Assembly (NCBI GenBank): GCA_045593645.1
Contig: JAZNWZ010000117.1
Location: 1 to 9,345 of the forward strand
Length of the DNA: 9,345 nucleotides
Reading direction: 5' to 3'
From: Fimenecus sp045593645
Lineage (GTDB): Bacteria; Bacillota; Clostridia; Oscillospirales; Acutalibacteraceae
Shown here: positions 1-6,906 of the stretch, in pieces
How the letters are laid out: every line of letters begins with the position of its first letter
Numbering within the stretch: the stretch's first letter is position 1
Notes under the pieces: model-generated
Databases searched by the model: none
Told to the model about the DNA's origin: nothing
The model's input: only the letters and a program-made list of their open reading frames with translations
Position numbers and translations under genes: made by a program

Positions 1-1797
1 GAAGACGTTGTTGCTGGTGTTAGAACTCCAATGCCAATCGCACAGATGGCTGAAAAGTTCCCAGAAGCATACGCTGATTTCGTTAAAGTTTGTGCTACTC
101 TTGAAGACCACTACAGAGATATGCAGGATATGGAATTTACAGTTGAGGCTGGTAAACTCTATATGCTTCAGACAAGAAATGGTAAGAGAACAGCTAAGGC
201 TGCTCTTAAGATTGCTTGCGACCTCGTTGACGAAGGTATGATTGACGAGAAGAAAGCAGTTGCTATGATTGACCCAAGAAACCTTGATACACTTCTCCAC
301 CCACAATTCGACGCTAAAGTTCTTAAGACAGCAGTTCCTGCAGGTAAAGGTCTTGGCGCATCTCCTGGTGCTGCATGTGGTAAAGTTGTATTCACAGCTG
401 AAGATGCAGTTGCATGGAACGAAAAAGGTGAAAAAGTTGTTCTTGTTCGTCTTGAAACATCACCAGAAGACATCACAGGTATGAAGGCTGCTCAAGGTAT
501 CCTTACAGTTCGTGGTGGTATGACATCTCACGCAGCTGTTGTTGCTCGTGGTATGGGTACATGCTGTGTATCTGGTTGTGGCGACATTAAGATGGATGAA
601 GAAAACAAGAAGTTTGAACTCGCTGGCAAGACATATGTTGAAGGCGACTACATCTCAATTGATGGTTCAACAGGTAACATCTATGACGGTATCATCCCAA
701 CAGTTGACGCTGAAATCGCAGGTGAATTCGGCAGAATTATGGCTTGGGCTGACAAATATAGAACACTTAAGGTTCGTACAAATGCTGATACACCAGCAGA
801 TGCTAAGAAAGCACGTGAACTTGGTGCAGAAGGTATTGGTCTTTGCCGTACAGAGCATATGTTCTTCGAAGAAAGCAGAATCGCAGCATTCCGTGAAATG
901 ATTTGTGCTGACACAGTAGAAGAAAGAGAAGCTGCTCTTGAAAAGATTCTCCCATATCAACAAGGCGACTTTGAAAAACTTTATGAAGCACTTGAAGGTA
1001 ACCCAGTTACAATTCGTTTCCTTGACCCACCACTTCACGAATTCGTTCCAACAGAAGAAGCTGACATTAAGCTCCTTGCTGATGCTCAAGGCAAATCAGT
1101 TCAAGCAATTAAAGACATCATTGCTTCTCTTCACGAATTCAACCCAATGATGGGCCACCGTGGTTGCCGTCTTGCAGTAACATATCCTGAAATTGCAGCA
1201 ATGCAAACAAAGGCTGTTATCCGTGCAGCAATCAACGTTAAGAAAGCACATCCAGATTGGAACCTTGTTCCAGAAATTATGATTCCTCTTGTAGGCGAAA
1301 TCAAAGAACTTAAGTTCGTTAAGAAGGTAGTTGTTGAAACAGCTGATGCAGAAATCGCAGCAGCAGGTGTTGAACTCGCTTACGAAGTTGGTACAATGAT
1401 TGAAATCCCAAGAGCATGTATCACAGCTGACGAAATCGCTAAAGAAGCTGACTTCTTCTGCTTCGGTACAAACGACCTTACACAAATGACATTCGGCTTC
1501 AGCCGTGATGACGCTGGTAAGTTCCTTACAGCTTACTATGACAGCAAGATTTTCGAAAACGACCCATTTGCAAAGCTTGACCAAAACGGCGTTGGCGCTC
1601 TTATGGAAATGGCAGTTGCTAAGGGTAAGGCAAGTGGTAAGAACCTTCACTACGGTATCTCTGGTGAACACGGGGGCGACCCTGTTTCAGTTGAATTCTG
1701 CCATAAGATTGGCCTCAACTATGTATCTTGCTCACCATTCCGCGTTCCAATTGCTCGCCTTGCAGCAGCTCAGGCAGCTATTAAGGAATCTAAGTAA
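1..1797 (+). CDS. ppdK: Pyruvate, phosphate dikinase, C-terminal part (5' end outside window)
   Basis: PPDK interconverts ATP + phosphate + pyruvate and AMP + PPi + PEP in the cytoplasm; in anaerobes it usually serves PPi-linked glycolysis. The frame is open from base 1 with family sequence (EDVVAGVRTP) ahead of the first ATG at 31, so the gene begins upstream; 598 residues are present of a family length near 875. Visible in order: end of the nucleotide-binding domain (to about 200), the swivelling phosphohistidine domain with GGMTSHAAVVARG (His codon 529-531), then the PEP/pyruvate TIM barrel with GLCRTEHM (Arg 847-849), TIRFLDPP (Arg 1015-1017), MIEIPR (Glu 1402-1404) and GTNDLTQ (Asn/Asp 1471-1476). 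Oddity: the GICGEHGG catalytic Cys is Ser (1660-1662), and the Ser of FSFGTND is Cys (1459-1461). Two-fold codons end mostly in C (TTC, GAC, AAC), unlike the downstream genes, which suggests high expression. A terminator follows directly. The family is certain; activity of this variant is uncertain. Confidence 0.97.
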   Translation, partial: EDVVAGVRTPMPIAQMAEKFPEAYADFVKVCATLEDHYRDMQDMEFTVEAGKLYMLQTRNGKRTAKAALKIACDLVDEGMIDEKKAVAMIDPRNLDTLLHPQFDAKVLKTAVPAGKGLGASPGAACGKVVFTAEDAVAWNEKGEKVVLVRLETSPEDITGMKAAQGILTVRGGMTSHAAVVARGMGTCCVSGCGDIKMDEENKKFELAGKTYVEGDYISIDGSTGNIYDGIIPTVDAEIAGEFGRIMAWADKYRTLKVRTNADTPADAKKARELGAEGIGLCRTEHMFFEESRIAAFREMICADTVEEREAALEKILPYQQGDFEKLYEALEGNPVTIRFLDPPLHEFVPTEEADIKLLADAQGKSVQAIKDIIASLHEFNPMMGHRGCRLAVTYPEIAAMQTKAVIRAAINVKKAHPDWNLVPEIMIPLVGEIKELKFVKKVVVETADAEIAAAGVELAYEVGTMIEIPRACITADEIAKEADFFCFGTNDLTQMTFGFSRDDAGKFLTAYYDSKIFENDPFAKLDQNGVGALMEMAVAKGKASGKNLHYGISGEHGGDPVSVEFCHKIGLNYVSCSPFRVPIARLAAAQAAIKESK

Positions 1798-1817
1798 TTA
1801 GGTTATAAAGCAAAATT

Positions 1818-1850
1818 ATCCCCACCGAGAAATCGGTGGGGATTTTTATT
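1818..1850 (+). terminator. Intrinsic terminator of ppdK
   Basis: An 11-bp stem pairs 1818-1828 (ATCCCCACCGA) with 1833-1843 (TCGGTGGGGAT) around a GAAA tetraloop, followed by TTTTT from 1843. It lies 21 bases after the ppdK stop codon. The T-rich tail runs straight into the -35 box of the next gene. Confidence 0.93.
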
Positions 1851-1877
1851 GAAATATAGATTTTAATATGCTATAAT
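1849..1877 (+). promoter_or_regulatory. Sigma-A promoter of the zinc-ribbon gene
   Basis: TTGAAA (1849-1854), a 17-base spacer and TATAAT (1872-1877). TG at 1869-1870, one base before the -10 box, makes it an extended -10 promoter. The -35 box overlaps the tail of the ppdK terminator. Transcription should start near 1884, giving a leader of about 28 bases. Confidence 0.8.
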
Positions 1878-1911
1878 TAACTAAAATTAAATTTCATAGG
1901 AGGTTGATATT

Positions 1912-2295
1912 ATGTTTTGCAAACACTGCGGAAATCAAGTAGAAGACAATAGTAAATTTTGCCCTGCTTGCGGAAAGAATCTTGAATCTAATATACCCCA
2001 AAGCAATACAAAGTTTCAGCTGCATTGGATTTTAATATTTGTTGCAATTGGTTTGGGTTTATTGAGCCTTTTGCTTGGATTGAACATGGGCGACAATGGA
2101 GAAGCCGAGGAGGTGATTTTGCCTGCTGTTTTAGCATTAGGCGCTGTTGGTTTGTCTGGCTATATTTTTATGGATACTAAAAATAAAACAGAAGATAAAA
2201 TCAAACATTCATTCAGCTTCATTGTTTTAATTGGCGCAATACTGTTGGCTGTTGAACTTTGTGTTGGTCCACTGATTGGAACATTGGTTGGATAA
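1912..2295 (+). CDS. Zinc-ribbon membrane protein of unknown function
   Basis: A 127-residue protein. The N-terminus is a zinc-ribbon of the common bacterial type, with CKHC at residues 3-6 and CPAC at 17-20 (CxxC-x10-CxxC), expected to bind one zinc ion. A short polar linker leads to three hydrophobic segments at about 37-58, 68-87 and 100-120, so the ribbon should face the cytoplasm or sit at the membrane surface. Such proteins are frequent in Firmicutes and mostly uncharacterised; no function can be given. The start is well supported: AGGAGG at 1898-1903 lies 8 bases before ATG 1912, and an extended -10 promoter lies just upstream. The gene stands alone between two terminators. Inside it, 2108-2117 matches the anti-Shine-Dalgarno sequence perfectly, 1 base before an in-frame TTG codon (Leu70). 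Confidence 0.88.
   Translation: MFCKHCGNQVEDNSKFCPACGKNLESNIPQSNTKFQLHWILIFVAIGLGLLSLLLGLNMGDNGEAEEVILPAVLALGAVGLSGYIFMDTKNKTEDKIKHSFSFIVLIGAILLAVELCVGPLIGTLVG
2108..2121 (+). promoter_or_regulatory. Internal Shine-Dalgarno match with in-frame TTG
   Basis: AGGAGGTGAT (2108-2117) is complementary over ten bases to the 3' end of 16S rRNA. It lies inside the zinc-ribbon gene, and TTG 2119-2121 follows AGGAGG by 5 bases in the same frame. A start there would give a 58-residue product made only of the last two membrane segments. It also simply encodes Glu-Glu-Val-Ile, so chance is possible. Confidence 0.3.
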
Positions 2296-2306
2296 TTTCC
2301 CTCTTT

Positions 2307-2363
2307 TGCTGATAGCACCACAGGCAGCAATCGCTGAAATGAAATAATTAGTTTCTAATTATT
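2307..2363 (+). repeat. Cluster of three short inverted repeats
   Basis: The gap 2296-2534 holds no gene. Its first part has three small stem-loops in a row: TGCT/AGCA (2307-2310 with 2314-2317), CAGC/GCTG (2325-2328 with 2333-2336), and a perfect 9-bp AATAATTAG/CTAATTATT with a 3-base loop (2343-2351 with 2355-2363). None is followed by a T-run. They would lie in the 3' untranslated region of the zinc-ribbon transcript. The role is unknown. Confidence 0.5.
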
Positions 2364-2386
2364 CGGAATAGCAAATAAATAAACAG

Positions 2387-2415
2387 TCCCCTTGAAGCAA
2401 TCCAAGGGGATTTTT
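2387..2415 (+). terminator. Intrinsic terminator after the zinc-ribbon gene
   Basis: An 8-bp stem pairs TCCCCTTG (2387-2394) with CAAGGGGA (2403-2410) across an 8-base loop, followed by TTTTT (2411-2415). It lies 91 bases after the stop codon, with the short inverted repeats in between. Confidence 0.87.
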
Positions 2416-2476
2416 GTAGTTGTTGAAGTAATTATTAGTTAAGGTACGAAATAATATGACTGTTTTTAGGATGTAA

Positions 2477-2505
2477 TTGATTTTAAGATTAAAAAGTATT
2501 ATAAT
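2477..2505 (+). promoter_or_regulatory. Sigma-A promoter of the GPH transporter gene
   Basis: TTGATT (2477-2482), a 17-base spacer and TATAAT (2500-2505). The predicted transcription start near 2512 leaves a leader of only about 23 bases to ATG 2535. Confidence 0.7.
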
Positions 2506-2534
2506 AAAAAAATAATATAAATTTGGGTGTTTAT

Positions 2535-4169
2535 ATGGGAAAAATTAAAAAATTGTTTGATACAGTTAAAACAAATTGGAAAACTCCTGCTGAAGGTAAC
2601 TATGTACCATATAAAGAAATTGCAGCATATTCGATTGGTGGTGCAGGTGTTTATTTTATCACAGCTATCGTGGGTATGATAGGTCTTAGTGCAGGTAGTA
2701 TGATTGTTGGTGCTTCTATTGGCATTACTGCTATGGATTTGCAGACAATGAATGTTATCTCAACACTAATAATGCTTCTTATTGCACCAACGCGAGCAAT
2801 GCTTTTTGACAATACCAAAAGCAAAATGGGTAAATTTAGACCATACATAATGACGCTTGGACTTCCAACTGCTGTTATAGGCACAGTTTTCGTGTATCTG
2901 CCATACGAAACAATGGAATACAAAGAAAAACTTGTTGCAGTTTTTGTGTGTTATACATTGTTGCAATTCTTTTCACCATTTTACAGTTCAGCATATTCAG
3001 GCCTTGTTCAGGTTATGTCGGCAAACTCAAAAGAACGCTCTTGGATTATCGAAATCAGTTCAATTATTTACTCTTTTGCACCAACAGTTATAAATCCTGT
3101 TATGCCACTTATAGGACCACTGGACGATATGAAAACTTACCGTATCGGTTTTCCTATATTTTGCACAATAGGTGTAATTGTAAGTATGCTCTGTGTTTTT
3201 GGTACAAAAGAACGCGTTATTGTGCCAAGGCAATATGTTCAGAAAATGAATTTCTTTGAGGGACTTAAAAAGGTTTCTCATAATAAATATTTCTGGATTA
3301 TTAATGTTTCACAATGGCTTACTTTCTTAAATCAGGGTTACGGCTATATTTTCCAATGGATTTTCTATTACGGAATGAATAATCCTGCAATATACTCAAT
3401 TATGACTGTTATTAAAGGCGAGGCATATACACCTGGTATGGTGGCTGCAGCACCACTTACAAACAAGCTTGGTAAAAAACGAATTTGCTTAATATCACTT
3501 TCAATTCAAGTAATCTGCCTTATACTTATGCTGTTCCTTTATAAAAATTATGTGTTATTGTTTATCTGCATTTTTATAAAAGAAATGGTTGGCGCAGTCT
3601 CAATTATCTATCTTCCTGCAATGAAAGCCGATATGATGGATTATCAACAATACAAAACAGGGGACAGACTCGAAGGCTTTATTGAGCAGGGTGGTATTTT
3701 AATGGGTAGCATTGTTGCTCTTGCTACCGGCTATTTTATGCCACTTGTGTTCAGAACTTATGGTCTTACAAACAATTATGACGACTTGTATAATGCTGAT
3801 TTTAGAACACCACTTGTACGAATTGTAATTATATGTGCAATTTTCGGCACATTCCTTTCCATAATTCCATTCCTTTTCTATGATTTAAGTGAAGAAAAAC
3901 GAAAAAATATGATTACTGCACTTAAAATAAGAGCAATGTTTGCAGACTTTGACCAAGAGGATTTTGATAACTCAAAACTTTGTGAAGTATTAAATCTTGT
4001 TTTTGAAGCAGAAGCAAGTCTTGAACAATATGCAGAGTATCAGACAAAAAAAGAAAAAGAATGCTATATGTGTGCAAAAATTATTTGCGATGAAGTTGAA
4101 AAACTCAAAACAGAAAACATTGATAAATGGAATAAACTTTTAGCAGAATATCAAGCAGTTAAAGCATAA
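2535..4169 (+). CDS. GPH-family (MelB-like, MFS_2) sugar transporter
   Basis: A 544-residue inner-membrane carrier of the glycoside-pentoside-hexuronide family, which imports sugars or glycosides with a cation. Evidence: about 12 membrane segments, the loop 2-3 signature DNTKSKMGKFRPYI (92-105, compare TRSRWGKFKPWI in MelB), and the signature DMMDYQQYKTGDRLEG (366-381). The residues aligning with MelB Asp55 and Asp59, which bind the cation, are Met80 and Ala84; the Asp19 and Asp124 positions look like Tyr and Ser. Substrate and coupling ion therefore cannot be carried over from MelB. After the last membrane segment (about 426-449) comes a charged tail of some 95 residues, longer than in MelB. 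ATG 2535 is preferred over in-frame TTG 2523: only the ATG has a GGGTG (2525-2529) at suitable distance, though it is weak. The gene has its own promoter and terminator. Confidence 0.9.
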   Translation: MGKIKKLFDTVKTNWKTPAEGNYVPYKEIAAYSIGGAGVYFITAIVGMIGLSAGSMIVGASIGITAMDLQTMNVISTLIMLLIAPTRAMLFDNTKSKMGKFRPYIMTLGLPTAVIGTVFVYLPYETMEYKEKLVAVFVCYTLLQFFSPFYSSAYSGLVQVMSANSKERSWIIEISSIIYSFAPTVINPVMPLIGPLDDMKTYRIGFPIFCTIGVIVSMLCVFGTKERVIVPRQYVQKMNFFEGLKKVSHNKYFWIINVSQWLTFLNQGYGYIFQWIFYYGMNNPAIYSIMTVIKGEAYTPGMVAAAPLTNKLGKKRICLISLSIQVICLILMLFLYKNYVLLFICIFIKEMVGAVSIIYLPAMKADMMDYQQYKTGDRLEGFIEQGGILMGSIVALATGYFMPLVFRTYGLTNNYDDLYNADFRTPLVRIVIICAIFGTFLSIIPFLFYDLSEEKRKNMITALKIRAMFADFDQEDFDNSKLCEVLNLVFEAEASLEQYAEYQTKKEKECYMCAKIICDEVEKLKTENIDKWNKLLAEYQAVKA

Positions 4170-4250
4170 AACGAGTGATATTTGACTAAATTGCGACAAA
4201 AATTGCAAGGCTTAGCATTTAAGACAATCTGTATAAATAACAACAAAATC

Positions 4251-4280
4251 TCCCCATCTAAATATAGGTGGGGATTTTTC
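4251..4280 (+). terminator. Intrinsic terminator of the GPH transporter gene
   Basis: TCCCCATCTA (4251-4260) pairs with TAGGTGGGGA (4265-4274), with one T-G wobble and an AATA loop, followed by TTTTT (4275-4279). The 3' arm and tail closely resemble the ppdK terminator. The bases between the GPH stop and this hairpin (4170-4250) show nothing else. Confidence 0.92.
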
Positions 4281-4285
4281 TTGCC

Positions 4286-4314
4286 TTGTGATTTGAAATT
4301 ATCTATGATATAAT
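4286..4314 (+). promoter_or_regulatory. Sigma-A promoter of the TraB/GumN lipoprotein gene
   Basis: TTGTGA (4286-4291), a 17-base spacer and TATAAT (4309-4314), with TG at 4306-4307 making an extended -10. Transcription should start near 4321, giving a leader of about 60 bases. I see no riboswitch-like structure in that leader. Confidence 0.75.
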
Positions 4315-4381
4315 ACATATACTTAAATATTTACTGCATTTAATTGAGCAATTCTTATTTAAAAACAAAGGAGAAAATACT

Positions 4382-5383
4382 ATGAAAATAAAGCGTTTCT
4401 TAGCGTGGTTACTTGTGTTTGCTATGTGTTTTATGATGGCGTCTTGTCAAAACAACACAAGCAACGAAGATGCTTCTACAACAAAAAATATTGAGCAGAC
4501 AACAGAAACTACCACTGTTTCACAAGACGAAACAGCAAAACCTATACTTTATCGTGTTAGTGATGATAACGGTAATGTTATTTGGTTGTTTGGTTCTATT
4601 CATGTGGGTAGAGAAGACTATTATCCTCTTCCTGATTATGTTTTGAATGCTTTTGATAGTGCCGATAGTCTTGCTGTTGAAGCAGATATTGTTGCTTTTG
4701 AAAAAAACACCAAACTTCAAATGAAAGCTATGTCTCAATTGCTTTATTCAGACGGAAGCTCTATTGCAGACCATATTCCACAAGAGCTTTACGACAAATC
4801 TGTTGAAATTCTTAAAGAAAACAAAGCTTATATGCCTGCTATGGATTATTACTGTCCTGCGTTGTGGAGCAGTATGATAGAATCTTTAATGATTGAAGAA
4901 ATGGGTGGCGATATTAATTTAGGCATAGACAGACACTTAATTGACAGAGCTTATGATACTGAAAAAGAAATTTTAGAAATAGAGTCTGCAGAGTTCCAAT
5001 ATAAAATGTTAGCAGATTTTGATGACGATATTCAAATTATGCTTTTACAATCTGCAATAGAAATGTATGAGGATAAAGACACAGCATCAGCAGATATGAA
5101 AGAAATGATGGATTTATGGGCATCTGGTGATGAAAATGCTTTTATATCTTATTTGACTATTACAGATGATACAATGACAGATGAAGAAAAGCGAACATAT
5201 GAAAAATATAATCAAATTATGTTAATAAATCGAAACATAGCCATGGCAGATTTTGCAACAAATGCACTTTCACAAGGCAAAGAGATTTTTATTTGTGTAG
5301 GTTCAGCTCACATTTTTGGTGCTGGTGCAATGGTAGATTTACTTACTCAACGTGGTTACAAGGTGGAGCGAATTACACAGTAA
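4382..5383 (+). CDS. TraB/GumN-family lipoprotein
   Basis: A 333-residue secreted lipoprotein. Residues 1-22 form a lipoprotein signal peptide: basic MKIKR, a hydrophobic stretch, then a relaxed lipobox MASC with Cys22 as the lipidated residue. A threonine/asparagine-rich linker (23-52) should tether the domain outside the membrane. The rest matches the TraB/GumN family (PF01963): WLFGSIHVG with GxxH at 71-74, YPLP at 81-84, LAVEAD with Glu100, and near the end VGSAH with GxxH at 307-310 followed by LLTQRGYKVERI. The paired GxxH motifs and the glutamate are shared with the eukaryotic Tiki metalloproteases and enterococcal pheromone inhibitors TraB/PrgY, so metal-dependent proteolysis is a possible but unproven role. 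The start has AAGGAG (4368-4373) 8 bases upstream. No terminator is visible before the MFS gene 95 bases on, so read-through is possible. Confidence 0.88.
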   Translation: MKIKRFLAWLLVFAMCFMMASCQNNTSNEDASTTKNIEQTTETTTVSQDETAKPILYRVSDDNGNVIWLFGSIHVGREDYYPLPDYVLNAFDSADSLAVEADIVAFEKNTKLQMKAMSQLLYSDGSSIADHIPQELYDKSVEILKENKAYMPAMDYYCPALWSSMIESLMIEEMGGDINLGIDRHLIDRAYDTEKEILEIESAEFQYKMLADFDDDIQIMLLQSAIEMYEDKDTASADMKEMMDLWASGDENAFISYLTITDDTMTDEEKRTYEKYNQIMLINRNIAMADFATNALSQGKEIFICVGSAHIFGAGAMVDLLTQRGYKVERITQ

Positions 5384-5413
5384 TTATTGTAAGTAAATAA
5401 AAGTGTGAATGAT

Positions 5414-5443
5414 TTGTAAATTAAATTTCATATGCAATATAAT
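5414..5443 (+). promoter_or_regulatory. Sigma-A promoter of the MFS transporter gene
   Basis: TTGTAA (5414-5419), an 18-base spacer and TATAAT (5438-5443). No hairpin separates it from the TraB gene, so this promoter may add to read-through from upstream. Confidence 0.65.
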
Positions 5444-5478
5444 AAATTTATAGGGATATTAAAAAAGGGGAGTGCTAT

Positions 5479-6870
5479 ATGAAATCCACTGAACAAATTG
5501 TAAAAAATGAGCAAAAGCAAATAGCAAGGCTTAAAAAAATGCAAAATCGTAGCAGTAGCAAATACTTTTTCATTTTGCTTATGCTTATTGCTATTGTAAA
5601 TATTCTTGACGAGGTTACAAGTAACTTAACTGTTACTGTGCAGTCTTCATTCGTTACAGAATTTTTTGTAAATAACCCATTTATGGGTAAATATTATACT
5701 TATGAAGACGGTGTTGCTTTTCATTCAAGTATTGGTGTTTTCACTTATGTTTTAGGACTTTTCACACCATTTTATAAAGCACTTGCTGATAAATGGGGTA
5801 GAAAACCACTTTTTGCAATATCAACACTTGGTATGGCGACAGGACTTTTGGTAATTAACCTTTCATCAAGCTACATAATGTTCCTTGTAGGCTTTGCAAT
5901 TATCAGTTTCTTTATGGGACACGATATTCAGATTATCTATATTCTTGAAGAAGCACCTGACAAGCACCGTGCAAAGATTTATAGCTTTCTCAAAAGCTTT
6001 GGCATTTTAGGTGTTATTTTAATTCCAACTCTTCGTGATATGCTTATGGGTGATGACCCTACAAAGTGGCGTGAAATCTTTTTAGTGCCATCTGTAATAG
6101 GCTTTGCAGCCGTTTTGCTTGTACTTCTTTTTGCAAAGGATACAAAGGTTTTTATAAAAGAAAGAATCGAATATCTCTCTCGCTCTTATGAAGAACGTGA
6201 AAAAGAAAAGGCACTCCAAAAGCAACAAAAACAAGCACAACGAAATCAGTCAGGAGTATTTAATGGAGTAAAATATATTTTTGCAAATAAAGATACAAAA
6301 ATGCTTATTATTTCACATATTATATTTGACTCTGCAATGCCTGCCATAGCACTTTACTTTGAATCATCAATGCATAGGGCTGGAATGAGCACAAGTGAAA
6401 TTACAAAAGCATTGTTTATGGTGCCTGTAATTTATGCTACAATCACATTCCTTTCAGGCTTTATTGCAGATAAATTTGGCAGAAAAGCAACTGTTACAGG
6501 TTTTTCAATAACTTGTGTTGTAGGCTATTGCCTTTTTGTTGCAGGTATATTAAATGGTTGGAACCCATATCTTATAGGCTCGTTTGCAGGACTTTACCAA
6601 GGCTCATATTGGATTGGCAGAGATTATATGAATGTTATGATGACTGAAAAAGTACCAACAGATATTCGTGCATCAGTTGTTGGTGCAGAGGGACTTTTAG
6701 TAATCATAGGTCTTGCAGTAGGCTACTTGCTTGCTATTGTGGGTATGATAAAGTTCCCAATTTGGTGGGTATGCCTTATAATTTCAGTTGTAGCAGTTTC
6801 TGTTGCAGCAGTAATGTTTACAGTTAAGGTAAAAGAAACAAAAGGTGTAAATCTTGATGAATTAAAATAA
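5479..6870 (+). CDS. Major facilitator superfamily transporter
   Basis: A 463-residue inner-membrane carrier with two six-helix halves. The loop 2-3 motif A is ADKWGRKP at 103-110 and is repeated in the second half as ADKFGRK at 330-336. EEAPDKHRAK (157-166) after helix 4 and EKVPTDIRASVVG (390-402) in the second half follow the Glu-x(2)-Pro...Arg pattern seen in the sugar and organic-ion MFS groups. A long polar stretch between helices 1 and 2 (about 45-85) should be outside the cell, and a highly charged lysine/glutamine-rich loop (about 222-260) in the cytoplasm joins the halves. The substrate is not evident. Placement just before a sulfatase and a glycosidase suggests a carbohydrate or other organic anion. 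The start has AGGGGAG (5466-5472) 6 bases before ATG; a terminator follows the stop by 8 bases. Confidence 0.88.
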   Translation: MKSTEQIVKNEQKQIARLKKMQNRSSSKYFFILLMLIAIVNILDEVTSNLTVTVQSSFVTEFFVNNPFMGKYYTYEDGVAFHSSIGVFTYVLGLFTPFYKALADKWGRKPLFAISTLGMATGLLVINLSSSYIMFLVGFAIISFFMGHDIQIIYILEEAPDKHRAKIYSFLKSFGILGVILIPTLRDMLMGDDPTKWREIFLVPSVIGFAAVLLVLLFAKDTKVFIKERIEYLSRSYEEREKEKALQKQQKQAQRNQSGVFNGVKYIFANKDTKMLIISHIIFDSAMPAIALYFESSMHRAGMSTSEITKALFMVPVIYATITFLSGFIADKFGRKATVTGFSITCVVGYCLFVAGILNGWNPYLIGSFAGLYQGSYWIGRDYMNVMMTEKVPTDIRASVVGAEGLLVIIGLAVGYLLAIVGMIKFPIWWVCLIISVVAVSVAAVMFTVKVKETKGVNLDELK

Positions 6871-6876
6871 TAGAAG

Positions 6877-6906
6877 AACCCCCATCTTTTTTGATGGGGG
6901 TTTTTA
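6877..6906 (+). terminator. Intrinsic terminator of the MFS transporter gene
   Basis: AACCCCCATC (6877-6886) pairs with GATGGGGGTT (6893-6902) around a TTTTTT loop, and the T-run continues to 6905. It lies 6 bases after the stop codon and touches the next -35 box. Confidence 0.93.

Noticed and set aside
667..1671. Long antisense reading frames opposite ppdK (for example 667-1089 and 1096-1671)
   Set aside because: They are shadows of a gene with strong codon bias: no ribosome binding sites, Cys- and Phe-rich unnatural composition, and fully inside conserved PPDK sequence.
1729..1731. The Cys in YVSCSPFRVP as the PPDK catalytic cysteine
   Set aside because: Counting from the phospho-His in remembered C. 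symbiosum PPDK puts Cys831 in GICGEHGG. The YVSC residue lies about 23 positions further on, near the C-terminus.
1884..1898. 15-base direct repeat AAATTAAATTTCATA, also at 5418-5432
   Set aside because: It is almost pure A/T and sits in different places relative to the two promoters (after the -10 box in one, across the -35 box and spacer in the other), so chance is the simplest reading.
2523..2534. TTG start for the GPH transporter
   Set aside because: No ribosome binding site precedes it, whereas ATG 2535 has GGGTG 5 bases upstream and begins at the usual basic N-terminus.
4201..4225. ATTGC direct repeat downstream of the GPH gene
   Set aside because: Only five bases long in AT-rich DNA; no symmetry or position that suggests an operator.
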